The position numbers were made by a program, and so were the translations under genes. Under the pieces are notes generated by a model that ran no database searches, had not been told where the DNA came from, and worked only from the letters and a program-made list of their open reading frames with translations. Positions 27,892 to 37,889 of a stretch of DNA of 64,000 nt are shown here, piece after piece. How positions within the stretch are numbered: the stretch's first letter is position 1; every line of letters starts with the position of its first letter. Origin of the DNA: Bradyrhizobium vignae (GTDB taxonomy: Bacteria; Pseudomonadota; Alphaproteobacteria; Rhizobiales; Xanthobacteraceae); the NCBI RefSeq assembly GCF_004114425.1, contig NZ_RDQF01000031.1:19169-83168 (forward strand). The letters run 5' to 3'.

Positions 27892-29490
27892 TCAGAAGAA
27901 TATCAACGTAGATATCAACAGATTGAGCGCGTGTTCCGTTTGGGGCGTGTGCGTGACGCTTGTGGGGTTATGAATGTATGATAATCCCACGCCTGCATAT
28001 ATTCCCGGAGCAAGATGGGCGGTATATGTTCCGGTGATTGCCGTGGTATCACGATGCGCAAGCTGGCCTTTAGCCAGGGCAGCATCCACCGCAAATTTGC
28101 TCCAGCTCGTCTGGCTGGCAACGAGTGCAATCAGATCACTGGGCCGGCTGTCAAAGGGGCCTTTCGCATAAAGACGAAGCTCGCAATATTGGCTGATCCT
28201 GTTGAGGCCAGGCGGAGCTCCCATGATGGAGAAGCCGCCATAGATACCGCGAGACGGCGATCCAAGGGCGTCGCTCTGCCAGAGCTGCCTGTCCGCAGCG
28301 ATGTAGTAAAAATTATTCCCACTTTCCCTTTGTCGCTTGGGGTCGGCCAAATTCGTGTAGCGGCTACTGTTGAAACCAACGCCCGCCCGCAGCCACGTGT
28401 CGGGTACGCCGGGAGCAGCCTTGCTCTTGTAGCCGGCTTCGTCAACGAGAAGGATGCCCGCATTGGCCGTGCTCCAGTTCAAGCCGGTGGGGTTCTCGGT
28501 TATGTGGGCATAGGCACCATCTGGACTGATTGAGCGCTGTACGGAGACCTTGTTGTACAAGCGATCGTCAAAATTGTACCTCAAGTTGACCGCCGGCGTC
28601 GGCGCAGCATTGGTGCTCATCCCTGCCTGGAACAAAGCAGACATGTTCGATCCTGTAATCCCTCCGAACAATGTGCCGGTGAACTCATTTTGGTTTCTGA
28701 GATAGCCAAGTTTGAGCTCTAGCGTCCTGTCGAAGAAAGTCTGGTAGTAGGCGAGCGTATTGATTCCCGCTCGATCTGGTCCCGGGCGATCCCACGTCCA
28801 GTATTGGTGCTCGCCTCCTACGACAATCTGTCCGTCGGCAATGCCAAACCGGCTGAGATCGTAGGTAACGATCATGAAGTTTGTCGACGCGAAGGTCGGA
28901 TTCTGGCCCATATAGAGCTGGTTTGCGATAGTGCTTCTGGCCGCATTCGGCAGCTGGTTGTTTGCAAAGCTGTTGTGTGTCCAGCCGATGTAGCCGATGC
29001 CGACATCTGCCAGCGCCGATCTAATTCCGTCCCTGTCCTGATCGATCGTGTCCGCAGGTCCAGGTATGTTGAGCCACGAGCCTTTTTCACGCAGATTGTC
29101 GTACCTTGCGAAGGGATCGATCGTCTTCTGCAGTCTGGTCTGAGCAGGCCTGTCCGCATTGCCGCGCTTCTTCAAAGGCAGTCCGAGACCTGCTGCTGGC
29201 GCCGGGGCAGGAGGGCGGATTGCCTGACGGTTCAGGTCGATCAAGAGCTTTGCGGCCCGATCGGAAGTCTTTCCTCTTTTGCTGGGCTGATCGACAGCGT
29301 GCTTACTAGGATCAAGTCCGCTCGCCATTTGTGCCAGTGCGGAATTGCCGACCACACAAGCGCCTACGGTAAGTGCGACAACAAGCCAAGATTGCCCCCC
29401 CCAATTGGAAGAAAGTGCTGCCGTAGCCGAGTATGTTCGAGGCGAGCTCGTCGCAGGAAGGCAATGACGCATGGCGTACTTCGGTTCCAT
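27892..29490 (-). CDS. OprB-type carbohydrate-selective outer membrane porin
   Basis: About 532 residues (a second Met, MRHCLPATSS, at 29472 is an equally good start). A hydrophobic export segment (WLVVALTVGACVVGNSALAQ) is followed by a Pro/Lys-rich linker to residue ~110. The OprB-like barrel starts with WLNIPGPADTIDQDRDGIRS, then ADVGIGYIGWTHNSF and LYMGQNPTFASTNFMIVTYD, with alternating amphipathic strands to the terminal ISTLIFF, the C-terminal Phe expected of an outer-membrane barrel. OprB porins admit sugars or other small solutes. No regulatory site was recognised upstream. Substrate unknown. Confidence 0.85.
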   Translation of the reverse strand: MEPKYAMRHCLPATSSPRTYSATAALSSNWGGQSWLVVALTVGACVVGNSALAQMASGLDPSKHAVDQPSKRGKTSDRAAKLLIDLNRQAIRPPAPAPAAGLGLPLKKRGNADRPAQTRLQKTIDPFARYDNLREKGSWLNIPGPADTIDQDRDGIRSALADVGIGYIGWTHNSFANNQLPNAARSTIANQLYMGQNPTFASTNFMIVTYDLSRFGIADGQIVVGGEHQYWTWDRPGPDRAGINTLAYYQTFFDRTLELKLGYLRNQNEFTGTLFGGITGSNMSALFQAGMSTNAAPTPAVNLRYNFDDRLYNKVSVQRSISPDGAYAHITENPTGLNWSTANAGILLVDEAGYKSKAAPGVPDTWLRAGVGFNSSRYTNLADPKRQRESGNNFYYIAADRQLWQSDALGSPSRGIYGGFSIMGAPPGLNRISQYCELRLYAKGPFDSRPSDLIALVASQTSWSKFAVDAALAKGQLAHRDTTAITGTYTAHLAPGIYAGVGLSYIHNPTSVTHTPQTEHALNLLISTLIFF

Positions 29491-30592
29491 GTCTGCGGGC
29501 CATGATTAGATTGAACTGCGGCTTGATTGGCCCAGAGAGAACTTGCCGCGTTTCCGCGTCCGAGTGCGAGCGGGGACGAACCACAACTCGAGCTATCCGA
29601 GGAGAACCAGCCAGGCTTCCTGAACCTCTCAGCCCGCAGCGCGATGATGATCTCGTCCGAAACTTTGCTTGTGCATCGGGCCGGTGCCCGAAAGCCAGCG
29701 GAGAGCGCTGGCTCTGCAAACGCTCACCACGAGCGCGCGGAGGTTGCTGTCCCGCGCACAAAAACGTTGGGAATGTCCACCCTGCTGACTGAGAGTCAGC
29801 GGAGTCTGGCGGTGCCGCGCATCTGCCACGAAGGTGGCTTTCTGGACGGAGCGGCAGCTACTACAAAGCAAGGCTCCCCGGGCAAGAGGCTTTGCTTCAC
29901 GAATCGCTTCATTGGTATCGCTGTCAGCAAAATTGGAGACAATCGTCGCGCCTGAAGGCCGATGAGCCTTTGAATTTGTCGGCGCGGCAACAGAGCGCAG
30001 CATCCAACATGATGGCGCAGGAGATCGAAGGAGTGAACCCATCGAGCAGCTTTGGCGCGTATCTGCGAGCAGTTGCTGGTTGCCTTCAGCGCGGCAAAAC
30101 TGATCTTGCATCCGAATCCTTGACGTGCGGCGGTCGTTGCTCACGCTTGCCACGTGCGCGTCATCTCGAGCAACCCGCCGGAATTGGTAGTTGATCAGGC
30201 GTAACGCTTGCGGGTCCAATCGGCCATTGCGGCTCGGCCGAGCAGCCCTAGCGCTTACGTGGCGCATGAGGCGGGACTCCATCGAACACACTGCAGGAAT
30301 GAGGGGACGTTTGCATTCGTGCCGTCGCACGGTGAGAAAATCGGCACGGTGAGAAAATCTCCAAGGTCCTCCTGAGTTTTGGGAAAATGGTGTTAGCAAA
30401 GATGAGTGCTATTGCTCGCTGGTCACATCAGGATAACGCGCGCAAATTGTCGCGTTGCGTTGCTCAAGAAGGAGCGGTTTATAGGAGCAGGGCAGCCGAT
30501 CGTGAAGCTCGGCAAGAATGATAATTATCGAGGCAGGCAGCTGAGCGCGTGAGCATTGCAGCCTATCGCCTCGAGATCTTGAGCGAGGGACA
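29491..30592. other. Gene-poor region with a short tandem repeat
   Basis: A 257-codon minus-strand frame (29629-30399) is arginine/serine-rich with no recognisable domain and I do not support it. At 30328-30342 and 30345-30359 the sequence CACGGTGAGAAAATC is repeated directly with a 17-bp period. The last 150 bp must hold the promoter of the next gene. Confidence 0.4.
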
Positions 30593-31111
30593 ATGGACTT
30601 GATTGATCAAGCGCCCCCTTCAGACTTGCGGCCGCTCTTGCATGGGCCGTCAAGACGGATTCTCCCGGTTTTGGTACTCCCGGTTGTCCTCGTCGGCTCG
30701 TGTGCGGCTGGCGCCTGGCTTTGGGCTAACCTTGAAGAGTTTGTCGAGACGGCAGAAGCCCAAGACGTCGCTTCAACGATGAGCCTGTCACTGGAGGACA
30801 GGGCATCCTTGTTTGAGATAAATTGGGCACAGCAGAAAACTGGCGATGAGATCGCATTGCTTAACAGCCGGATCAATGCCCTGCGGGATGACCTGAAAGG
30901 GATTCTGGCTCAGATCACCATGCTGACTTCGCGGATCGATTCGCTGCAGAGTTTAACACCTGTTCCTTCTGCTGCTTCCGAGAGTCCTTCGTCGCCAGCC
31001 CGGGCCGTTTCGAGCGTCCCCAGCAAACGCTTAGGGCGGTCCAAATCACGGGGACCTGTTTCCGTCGGAGGCGCGCCAGTGATCGCCGAGCCGAAGACAG
31101 CCGAGCCTTGA
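30593..31111 (+). CDS. Small single-pass membrane protein with coiled coil, unknown function
   Basis: 172 residues, preceded by GAGCGAGGGACA. Residues 24-46 form one transmembrane helix (ILPVLVLPVVLVGSCAAGAW), residues about 75-115 a coiled coil (INALRDDLKGILAQITMLTS), and the end is Pro/Ser/Lys-rich. This design fits an inner-membrane protein with a periplasmic coiled coil. I do not recognise the family. It is on its own, upstream of the convergent hemN-like gene. Confidence 0.7.
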   Translation: MDLIDQAPPSDLRPLLHGPSRRILPVLVLPVVLVGSCAAGAWLWANLEEFVETAEAQDVASTMSLSLEDRASLFEINWAQQKTGDEIALLNSRINALRDDLKGILAQITMLTSRIDSLQSLTPVPSAASESPSSPARAVSSVPSKRLGRSKSRGPVSVGGAPVIAEPKTAEP

Positions 31112-31520
31112 AGTCTAAGACGCTGCGCGGTCAAGCCTCCAACCGTGCTCGAGGAGGTGGACCGTAGCTTCGCAAAGCTGCCTCGGGCTAAAATACCCGA
31201 AGCTTGTGCGGGCGGCGGCGTCTTCAGCGGCATGTCGCTGAGGCCATCACCTTGATCGAGAGCGCTTCCGGGGAGGTGGGGCAGTGCCTTTCCGCATGAT
31301 CGAGGCGTGGCCCTGAACGGCGCAGCGGGCTGCGTCTCTCCTTACAATCCGCTTCCCTTTTTATCAGCCCTCGCCGGTTTTCAAACCATAGCTGAAAGCT
31401 CGTATCATCACACCGACGCCCCATTTTCGGAATCTGGCCTGTGCGTCCGAGCGCACTCTTTGGATCGTTCCTTCGCCGAGAGCTTCGAGGATTGGGATCT
31501 ACTCACATCCGTGGCTGGGG
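31112..31520. other. Convergent intergenic region
   Basis: Lies between two convergent genes. No ORF, RNA gene or clear terminator seen. Confidence 0.35.
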
Positions 31521-32855
31521 TTAATAGGGGGCACGGTCGCGATGAGTGTCGAACGCGGCAGCAACAGCCCGAATGACAAACCGATGCTCCTGATTGACCC
31601 GAATGAGTCCCTCTTCAATCTCCACAATCCCGTCTTCGGCAAGCATTCCCAGACGGTCGGCCGAACCGAGAAGAGGCACCGGATCAAATCCGTGAGCAGC
31701 ACATATTGCTGGTACGTCGGCCTGCAAATCGCACATCAGTCGCTCGATGATTGCGGCGCGCACGCGATCTTCGGCGGTGAGACAGTAGCCTTTTGAGGTT
31801 GGCAGACGGCCAGCCCGAATGTGTTGGTGATAGGAAGCTGTTGCGATCTCGTTCTGGACATAACCTTCCCGCAAACGGCCGATGGCTGACGGACCTAAGC
31901 CGATCACCGTTTTGCAGGTATCAGCCGAATAGCCCAGGGAGTTGCGGCGCAGCCGACCAGCTTTCTGGGCCAGCTCAAGCTCGTCATTGGGCAAGGCGAA
32001 ATGGTCGAGCCCGATCTGGCGGTAGCCAGCCGAGACTAGCGTATCTGCAATAGCCGCGGCTTGCTCAGCGCGGGCGACATTGTCCGGCAGCGCCGTCTCG
32101 TCGATCTGGCGCTGACGTTTCATATAGGAGGGGACGTGAGCATAGCCGAAAACCGCAAGCCGGTCTGGCCGCATGGCCAGAGCCGTCCTCGCGGAGTCCA
32201 CGCAGGATCGCACTGTCTGATGTGGCAGTCCGAATAGAAGGTCGAAATTGATGCGGCTTATGCCATGCTGGCGTAGACTTTCGACGACCGAAGCTGTGAG
32301 CTCCTCGCTCTGCACGCGGTTGACCGACCTTTGAACCACTGGATCGAAGCTTTGCACGCCGATGCTCGCGCGGCTGATCCCGGCCGCTTGCAACGTTTCG
32401 ACCATCTCGGCCGTGACTCCACGCGGATCGAGTTCTATCGCGATAGTAGCTGATTTGCTGAAAGCAAAACAGTGTCGCAGGACTTCCATCAAGCCGAGAA
32501 AATCGCTCGGTGCAATGGTGGTCGGCGTCCCGCCACCGAAATGCACGTCGCTCACCGGCAGAGCGCGCGGCACTTGCTCTGCGACCAAGCCTATCTCGTC
32601 CCGCAGTGCTGCCAAATAATTGCGGACCGGTCGCTGGCTGCGAGTGAGGCTTGTAGGAAAGCCGCAATACCAGCAGATAGCGTGACAGAACGGAACATGG
32701 ATATAGAGCGAAACGGGCTCGTGGGCCGGCAGCCGCCTCAGCCATGTCCCACAAGTCTTGGCACCAACCACCGCGGAGAAATCCGGTACGGTTGGATAGA
32801 TCGTGTACCAAGGCAGGCGAGCATCGCAATACTTGTTTAGGAGGAAGGTCCGCAA
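31521..32855 (-). CDS. hemN: HemN-type oxygen-independent coproporphyrinogen III oxidase (radical SAM)
   Basis: 444 residues. The radical SAM cluster motif is CHAICWYC (CX3CX2C) at about residues 57-64, and HFGGGTPT plus QSFDPVVQRSVNR and DLLFGLPHQT are typical of HemN. The N-terminal LLNKYCDARLPWYTIYPTVP is the usual HemN opening, so the protein starts here, on a TTG codon with a stop immediately upstream. HemN makes protoporphyrinogen without oxygen, which matters for haem synthesis in micro-oxic nodules. Bradyrhizobium has a symbiosis-region copy (hemN2). A MerR-type promoter (33344-33374) points towards this gene from 490 bp away. Confidence 0.9.
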   Translation of the reverse strand: MRTFLLNKYCDARLPWYTIYPTVPDFSAVVGAKTCGTWLRRLPAHEPVSLYIHVPFCHAICWYCGFPTSLTRSQRPVRNYLAALRDEIGLVAEQVPRALPVSDVHFGGGTPTTIAPSDFLGLMEVLRHCFAFSKSATIAIELDPRGVTAEMVETLQAAGISRASIGVQSFDPVVQRSVNRVQSEELTASVVESLRQHGISRINFDLLFGLPHQTVRSCVDSARTALAMRPDRLAVFGYAHVPSYMKRQRQIDETALPDNVARAEQAAAIADTLVSAGYRQIGLDHFALPNDELELAQKAGRLRRNSLGYSADTCKTVIGLGPSAIGRLREGYVQNEIATASYHQHIRAGRLPTSKGYCLTAEDRVRAAIIERLMCDLQADVPAICAAHGFDPVPLLGSADRLGMLAEDGIVEIEEGLIRVNQEHRFVIRAVAAAFDTHRDRAPY

Positions 32856-33994
32856 CGCTTAACTTTCCCAGGCTCGAACGTCACGAAGCTGACCGATGCT
32901 CTCTCTTGTGTCTTTGCGTTATGTCAAACCCACCCAGTCGTTGCTGAGATCTGGTCCCGTTTTCGATGTGACAGTCAACGCGGCTTAGGGGCAGAGCAGG
33001 AAGAGAGAGCCGCTCGTTTGGCGATTATCTGGACGTTTAGGTTATGAATGTTCTCGTGCGCGCACGGTTGAAGATGCTAGAGGTGCCGGACGAGCCGGCG
33101 CGAGCGATCAATCGCTCACCGGAGGGCACGTCATTTCGCATTCGCTGACGGTCAGTCATTTTTGCGACGAAAACAGGGGCTTGTAGGTCTCACGAGGAGC
33201 AGCCGAGCTCGCACTGGATCTTCAAAGCGGAGTCTTCTTCAAAAGCCGATTTGGTGCTCACAGAGTTCAGCGGTTGCCTCCCATCCGTGGCCCGCGTGCC
33301 ACGGAAGATAAGTTGGCGGCTAGCTGACAGCGCGAGGAGCGCCATAGTACAACGTGACGCAACGTGCGATTCAAGTCCTTTGACGCAGCCGACCAAACGA
33401 GCGTTCATCCCTAGTATCGAACGCATAAGCCTCAATTCCGCCACGCTGGTTGTCTCATTGCCACAAGCATCATTCACGGATGTACTGATGATGTTGGGGC
33501 GACCCCAGCGCACTTGCAGCCCCCCGGCGAAGTGCGTCGGGGCGCCTTGGCTCAGGGGCGTCTCATCGCTGTCTAATGCGGCTCACCAACTCACAACGAC
33601 TTTGGACGTCGTGCTGATGGGAAGGCAATCCCGGCCCGATGCATCGGACGATATACTATATGCGATAGAATCTGCGCGCCAGATTAGAGACCGCGCAAGC
33701 CATAGACGAGTGGAGTTACGCTTCATGCCGCTAGCTGCCCCGCCAACATTGACCTTCCTGCCAAATGGGGTGCGCGGACGAGATGTGACGAGATGCGGGC
33801 CACTCGGCTCATGACGATCAGAGGGGATGCGCGAGATGCCGCTCCATCGTCGCTCGACCCGACAGCGTTTCGTGGTTGCTGGCGGCCTTCAGAGTTAGGC
33901 AAGGCGGGCGGACCAGAAGCTGCGGCCGCCATCATGTTGCACCCGATCTGACCGTGTAGCCTGCCGATCCTACGAAACATGGGAGTTGAGACTT
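32856..33994. other. Long non-coding stretch upstream of hemN
   Basis: No supported gene in 1.1 kb. Contains the 19-bp-spacer promoter at 33344-33374 and a palindrome GAGCGATCAATCGCTC at 33102-33117, which might be an operator. A 51-codon minus-strand frame (33190-33345, MALLALSASRQLIFRGTRAT) begins inside the promoter's -10 and is not convincing. Confidence 0.45.
33344..33374 (-). promoter_or_regulatory. MerR-type promoter with 19-bp spacer (copy C)
   Basis: Reading the minus strand: -35 TTGAAT (33374-33369), exactly 19 bp, -10 TACTAT (33349-33344). The spacer contains TTGCGTCACG and shares its arrangement with the copies at nolA and upstream of nodD2. MerR-family activators work on 19-bp spacers. 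Directed towards hemN. Confidence 0.55.
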
Positions 33995-34711
33995 TCAAGC
34001 GAGAACCAGTTGGATGCCGGCAACGAGCAGAACCGCCGCGAGGATAAATCTGATGCCTGCCGGGTTCAGGCAGTTCAGGCTGATTACCGTTCCGACGACC
34101 GCACCCACCAGGGCGGAGATAGCGTAAAGAGCCAAATCCGGAGAAGGAAATTGGCCGCTGAAAAGAGCTCCGACGAAGCCGACTGCAGAATTGGCCAGAA
34201 TAAAAGGGGGTGATAACGCGACGGTCTGCTTCGGTGATGCCCAATTCAGTGTGATGAGCGTCGGCGCGAGGAACACTCCACCACCCACGCCGGTCAGCCC
34301 GGAAACCAGGCCAAGGGCCGCGCCAAAGCTCACGCTTGCTGCGACCGGAGTTTCGGAAACACGATCGGAAACTCGTGCCCGCTGCATGATCATCACTGCG
34401 CTCGCCAGAAGAAGAACGAGCCCGGTCAGCGTCTTGTACATGTGGTCCCCGAGCACAATCAGGCCACCGGCGAGCGACGCTGGCATCGACGAAAACAGGA
34501 GCGGGCGCAGGATCGTCCAGTCAACGATCCTGTTGCGGTTGAAGAGCCACGTAGAATAAGTCGCGACGACAATGTTGAGACCAAGCGCCGTCGGGCGCAT
34601 CTCTGTCGACGACATACCAAAAAATGCCATTAGCGAGAGGAATGCGGTGCCACCAGCCTGGCCAACGCTCGCATAGAGCATTGAGATGATCGCGAAGAGC
34701 AGAGAAGTCAT
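33995..34711 (-). CDS. TauE/SafE-family membrane permease (sulfite exporter-like)
   Basis: 238 residues with about seven to eight transmembrane helices, ATG at 34711 behind GGTGAGGC. Family features are the N-terminal GQAGGTAFLSLMAFFG with PTALGLNI, and the mid-protein repeat GLTGVGGGVFLAPTLITLNW. TauE/SafE proteins export small organic sulfonates or sulfite, or carry other anions; the substrate cannot be told from the sequence. It stands alone with no sulfur genes nearby. Confidence 0.85.
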   Translation of the reverse strand: MTSLLFAIISMLYASVGQAGGTAFLSLMAFFGMSSTEMRPTALGLNIVVATYSTWLFNRNRIVDWTILRPLLFSSMPASLAGGLIVLGDHMYKTLTGLVLLLASAVMIMQRARVSDRVSETPVAASVSFGAALGLVSGLTGVGGGVFLAPTLITLNWASPKQTVALSPPFILANSAVGFVGALFSGQFPSPDLALYAISALVGAVVGTVISLNCLNPAGIRFILAAVLLVAGIQLVLA

Positions 34712-36004
34712 GCCTCACCGGTCTTGGCGAAGATCTTCGCCTTTTTGCGCCGAGCCCATCATGATTCGTGCATCAAGCGCGGTCTAAATGTGTTTCTGCT
34801 TGGCGACGGATCTAAGCATTTCGCCGAAATCGGTGGCCGGAGGTGCAGGCAGGTCAAGTTCCCTAACGAGTGCCATGCTTGAACAGTCCCATCAATTGCC
34901 GAAGCTGGTACTTGACTGGGCTGGAATAGGGCTGCGTTGAGACCCTGAGGGGCGGCACTCCAGGGGCCGCCGGGGTGAAGCTGCGTTTCTTGCTGTAGCT
35001 CATCTCCTGCCGCGCCTCGCAATGGTGCTGTCGCCTTTCTTTCGCATGTTAGAAAGGCTTCGACGCTCCTACCTCGCAACCAACCGTGCGGGTCCGAACC
35101 CCTCTCCGCGACGTTTGAGTTTGGTGAAATCAACAGTTGGTACGACACTTGCTAGTCGAACCTGGGTTCTCTCGCTGTTGGAGAAGCGCATGCAAAATCT
35201 CCTCCGCATCAAGCAGATCTCGCGGCGACGAGTATCTCTCGCTGCGCCTTTGACGCGGCCCGTTTCTGCACGTTCGATACGTTTGCGCCAGGCCTGCCGG
35301 ACGGAGTCGATGAGACGCCGGACAATGGTGCGAGGAGTATGGCGTCTGCGCCGGCTGTTGCGTGTTGCTCATCGATCACGTCCCCGGCGCCGTCGCACGG
35401 CGGAGGATCGGCGAGCGATTAGCGATGGCAATTCGCAAGATTGGGAAAAGACATGACTCTCGTGTTGTCTTCGTCTCTCAGCGGAGACTGGATGCTGACA
35501 GGACGCTCGTCGAGTCGCGCACCGCCAAGCGCGTGGCCGAGCTTAGCTGTATCGCGCAGATCAGAGCCCAGGATCTCGTCGTGCTCGGCCTCGAGACAGA
35601 CGAAAGCGTCGCTCGGACGCGACTGCGTTTTCTCGCCGTGCAAGCTTAACAGAGCCGAGCCTCTAGCCGCGGAATCTGTCCGGTTATTGTCGTCAGCTCG
35701 GTCCTGGACCCGCGAACCTTCTATCGGCGTCCGCATCATCCAAGGGGACACCGTTGGGTACGTACCGGTGGCACGGTCCTTCAACGCGGATGACGAGCGA
35801 TGATCTCTAGTTTGACCAGTGCGCTATCGGCGAACTGGACCAATCACTTCCGCTCAGCCTTTGAGATAAGGATGATGGCCCTATCTCGGGTGTTTGATGG
35901 ATCACGCCGGCGCACTCGGCGGCAGGGCGAGGAATTCGGCGAATGGCGCCCGGCACAGGGCGAGCGCTCAGACTGCACGAATAACTAACCGTCAGGTTCA
36001 GATC
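34712..36004. other. Gene-poor region before the LuxR-type regulator
   Basis: About 1.3 kb. Overlapping open frames exist on both strands around 35360-35784 (plus: MAIRKIGKRHDSRVVFVSQR; minus: HGEKTQSRPSDAFVCLEAEH), but neither shows a domain I know or a good ribosome site, so I cannot say which, if any, is real. The rest shows nothing. Confidence 0.35.
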
Positions 36005-36817
36005 ATGGACTGGAATTTGGCTTCGCCTGAAACAAGCGCAATCGAACACGACGACGGGGAGCTCGATCGTCGTACTCAAGCGCCTATCATTGACCTCTTT
36101 AGCTTCACCGAATGTGCGAGCCAGACTCATTCACTCAGAGCGCTATTCGAGCTTCTTGTAGGCTGTGCCACAAAGCAAGGCTTCAGTGAAGTTGCATATG
36201 GCGCTCTCAACTTCGTTGAGCCACTTCGCCTGGCAGAGTATCCACCCCCGACTGTGGCTGTGAAGTGGCCGCCAGACTGGTGCGACCGATATTTCAAGCG
36301 AAAGTACCATACTATCGATCCGGTGGTCCGGCGGACGCCGATGCATTCGCGGCCGTTTTTGTGGGATCAACTCGCCGACCACTATCAACTTCAGCCGGAC
36401 GAAAGACGCGTACTGGAGGAGGCGAGAGAGGCGGGGCTGAAGCACGGCATGAGCGTGCCGTTGTTCGGCCCGTTGGGTCGGATATCTGTTGTGTCGTTTG
36501 CATCCGCGTTCGACGATGCCGATCCTCAGGACTGCATCGGTCATCTCAACGCGCTGGCCTGCCTCTTTCACACCGCTTATAGCGAGATCGCTCGTCCGTG
36601 CAATGATGATGGTTGCGAGAGAAAAGTGGCATTATCAAAGCGAGAGATCAGTTGCATGCGGTGGGTGACGGAGGGGAAATCGTCATGGGAAATCGGAAAG
36701 ATCCTGGAAATCAGCGAGAATACGGTCAACTTTCATGTCAAGAATGCGATGCGGAAGCTGGGTGCGACGAGCCGAATTCAAGCGGTCGCTATCGCTATTC
36801 GCCTCAATGTTCTTTGA
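36005..36817 (+). CDS. LuxR-family regulator with autoinducer-binding domain
   Basis: 270 residues from ATG 36005 (open frame from 35894). Residues 30-185 look like the autoinducer-binding domain: WCDRYFKRKYHTIDPVVRRT, then FLWDQLADHY and HGMSVPLFGPLGRISVVSFA. The C-terminal 60 residues are a LuxR HTH: LSKREISCMRWVTEGKSSWE, then IGKILEISENTVNFHVKNAM with RKLGA. It probably senses an acyl- or aryl-homoserine lactone. No luxI-type synthase is in the window, so it may be an orphan (solo) receptor or one that works with a synthase elsewhere. Confidence 0.9.
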   Translation: MDWNLASPETSAIEHDDGELDRRTQAPIIDLFSFTECASQTHSLRALFELLVGCATKQGFSEVAYGALNFVEPLRLAEYPPPTVAVKWPPDWCDRYFKRKYHTIDPVVRRTPMHSRPFLWDQLADHYQLQPDERRVLEEAREAGLKHGMSVPLFGPLGRISVVSFASAFDDADPQDCIGHLNALACLFHTAYSEIARPCNDDGCERKVALSKREISCMRWVTEGKSSWEIGKILEISENTVNFHVKNAMRKLGATSRIQAVAIAIRLNVL

Positions 36818-37113
36818 ATTGTAAGGAACGGGGCACTAAGTGCCAAATCGTGGGCTGGCAGAGTCTACCATGTTGAGCATCGCGCCTTCGGCGGAGCTCG
36901 CAGATACGACGCTCCTTGCGACAAGTCCGCTATCTCACGCTGCGTGAGGTTGTGGGACTTCATGAGATCGATGGACTGTCGAAGTTGACTGACCCTGTTC
37001 CCCCATCTCGGCCTTACACCACCCAGCCTGTGGCCCGTTGCTCAGATGAACTCGCACTTTGTGCTTCGGAACTGGGATTGGAAGCCGGCAGCGAGAGGTC
37101 CCGCTGAGGAAAG
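36818..37113. other. Convergent intergenic region
   Basis: No gene seen between the LuxR regulator and the barrel-protein terminator. Confidence 0.3.
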
Positions 37114-37136
37114 AACCCCGACCGTGGGTCGGGGTT
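37114..37136 (-). terminator. Rho-independent terminator
   Basis: Perfect 10-bp stem AACCCCGACC/GGTCGGGGTT with a 3-nt loop. On the minus strand it is followed by CTTT, 28 bp after the stop of the outer-membrane barrel gene. It may also stop plus-strand transcripts (TTCCGTTTC follows). Confidence 0.8.
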
Positions 37137-37163
37137 CCGTTTCACTCAACCGCTTGGAGGTCT

Positions 37164-37889
37164 CTATTTGGCAAAGGGTGAGCCAAACTTGTAATTGAGC
37201 CGCGCCGTGATGAGATCGACGTCCTGGTGGGTGCGGTCCGTGCCGAGAAATCCTGGGAAGCTGATGTTGCTGCGCTGCATGAACAAGTGGTTATACTCGA
37301 CGCCAACTGACCAGTTCGGCGTGAGGCTGACTTCGGCACCGGCGCCCAGCACGCCACCCCAACGGACATCATTGCTGTTGGCAAGCTCGGCGCCCGTAGC
37401 CACCGAGTTGACGTGATAAGTGTTGCTGGTCACCGCAGCACCACCCTTTCCGTAAAGTAGGACGGCATTGAACGCGTAGCCGATATGCCCCGTGAATAGA
37501 CCGAATGCATCTGTCGTGGTGCCGACGGTGTTTGCCGGAAAGACGCTGCTGACGTTGGAGCCGCTGAAGTCGGCCCAGTTGCCCTGACCTTCGATGCCGT
37601 AGACCATGTTGAAGATGTGCCAACGATAGCCAATCTGGCCGCCGATGGTCCCGCCAGCCGAATTATGGCAGCCTTCGGGAGTGACGCCATTGAAATCCCA
37701 GCAGTTGCGGCCCGTTCCCCAGCCACCATTGAGGCCGATATAGTAGCCGGACCAGTCGATAATCGGGGCCGGGACCGGCAGCGATGCCGCGTGGGCCTTG
37801 ACAGGCTGCCCGGCCAGGTCCGTGCCGAATGCGGGAGCGGCCGCACCGAGTACGCCGATGGCTGCGGTCAGAATCAGAATATTTTTCAT
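37164..37889 (-). CDS. Omp25/Omp31-like outer membrane beta-barrel protein
   Basis: 241 residues from ATG 37889 with AAGGAAACG upstream; a longer frame begins at 37931. Signal peptide MKNILILTAAIGVLGAAAPA with cleavage after AFG. The barrel begins IDWSGYYIGLNGGWGTGRNC and includes TIGGQIGYRWHIFNMVYGIE and WSVGVEYNHLFMQ, ending YKFGSPFAK. This is the 8-stranded Omp25 type common in Rhizobiales, with a structural role and no known transport. It has its own terminator. Confidence 0.88.
   Translation of the reverse strand: MKNILILTAAIGVLGAAAPAFGTDLAGQPVKAHAASLPVPAPIIDWSGYYIGLNGGWGTGRNCWDFNGVTPEGCHNSAGGTIGGQIGYRWHIFNMVYGIEGQGNWADFSGSNVSSVFPANTVGTTTDAFGLFTGHIGYAFNAVLLYGKGGAAVTSNTYHVNSVATGAELANSNDVRWGGVLGAGAEVSLTPNWSVGVEYNHLFMQRSNISFPGFLGTDRTHQDVDLITARLNYKFGSPFAK

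Noticed and set aside
30327..30359. Two copies of CACGGTGAGAAAATC as a CRISPR-like repeat
   Set aside because: Only two copies in direct tandem with a 17-bp period and no spacers; a simple local duplication.
29629..30399. Minus-strand open frame of 256 codons
   Set aside because: Composition is Arg/Ser/Cys-rich without hydrophobic core or known motif, and no ribosome site; likely a chance frame in GC-rich DNA.
33190..33345. 51-codon ORF directly after promoter copy C
   Set aside because: Its ATG falls within the -10 hexamer, so the predicted transcript would not include it.
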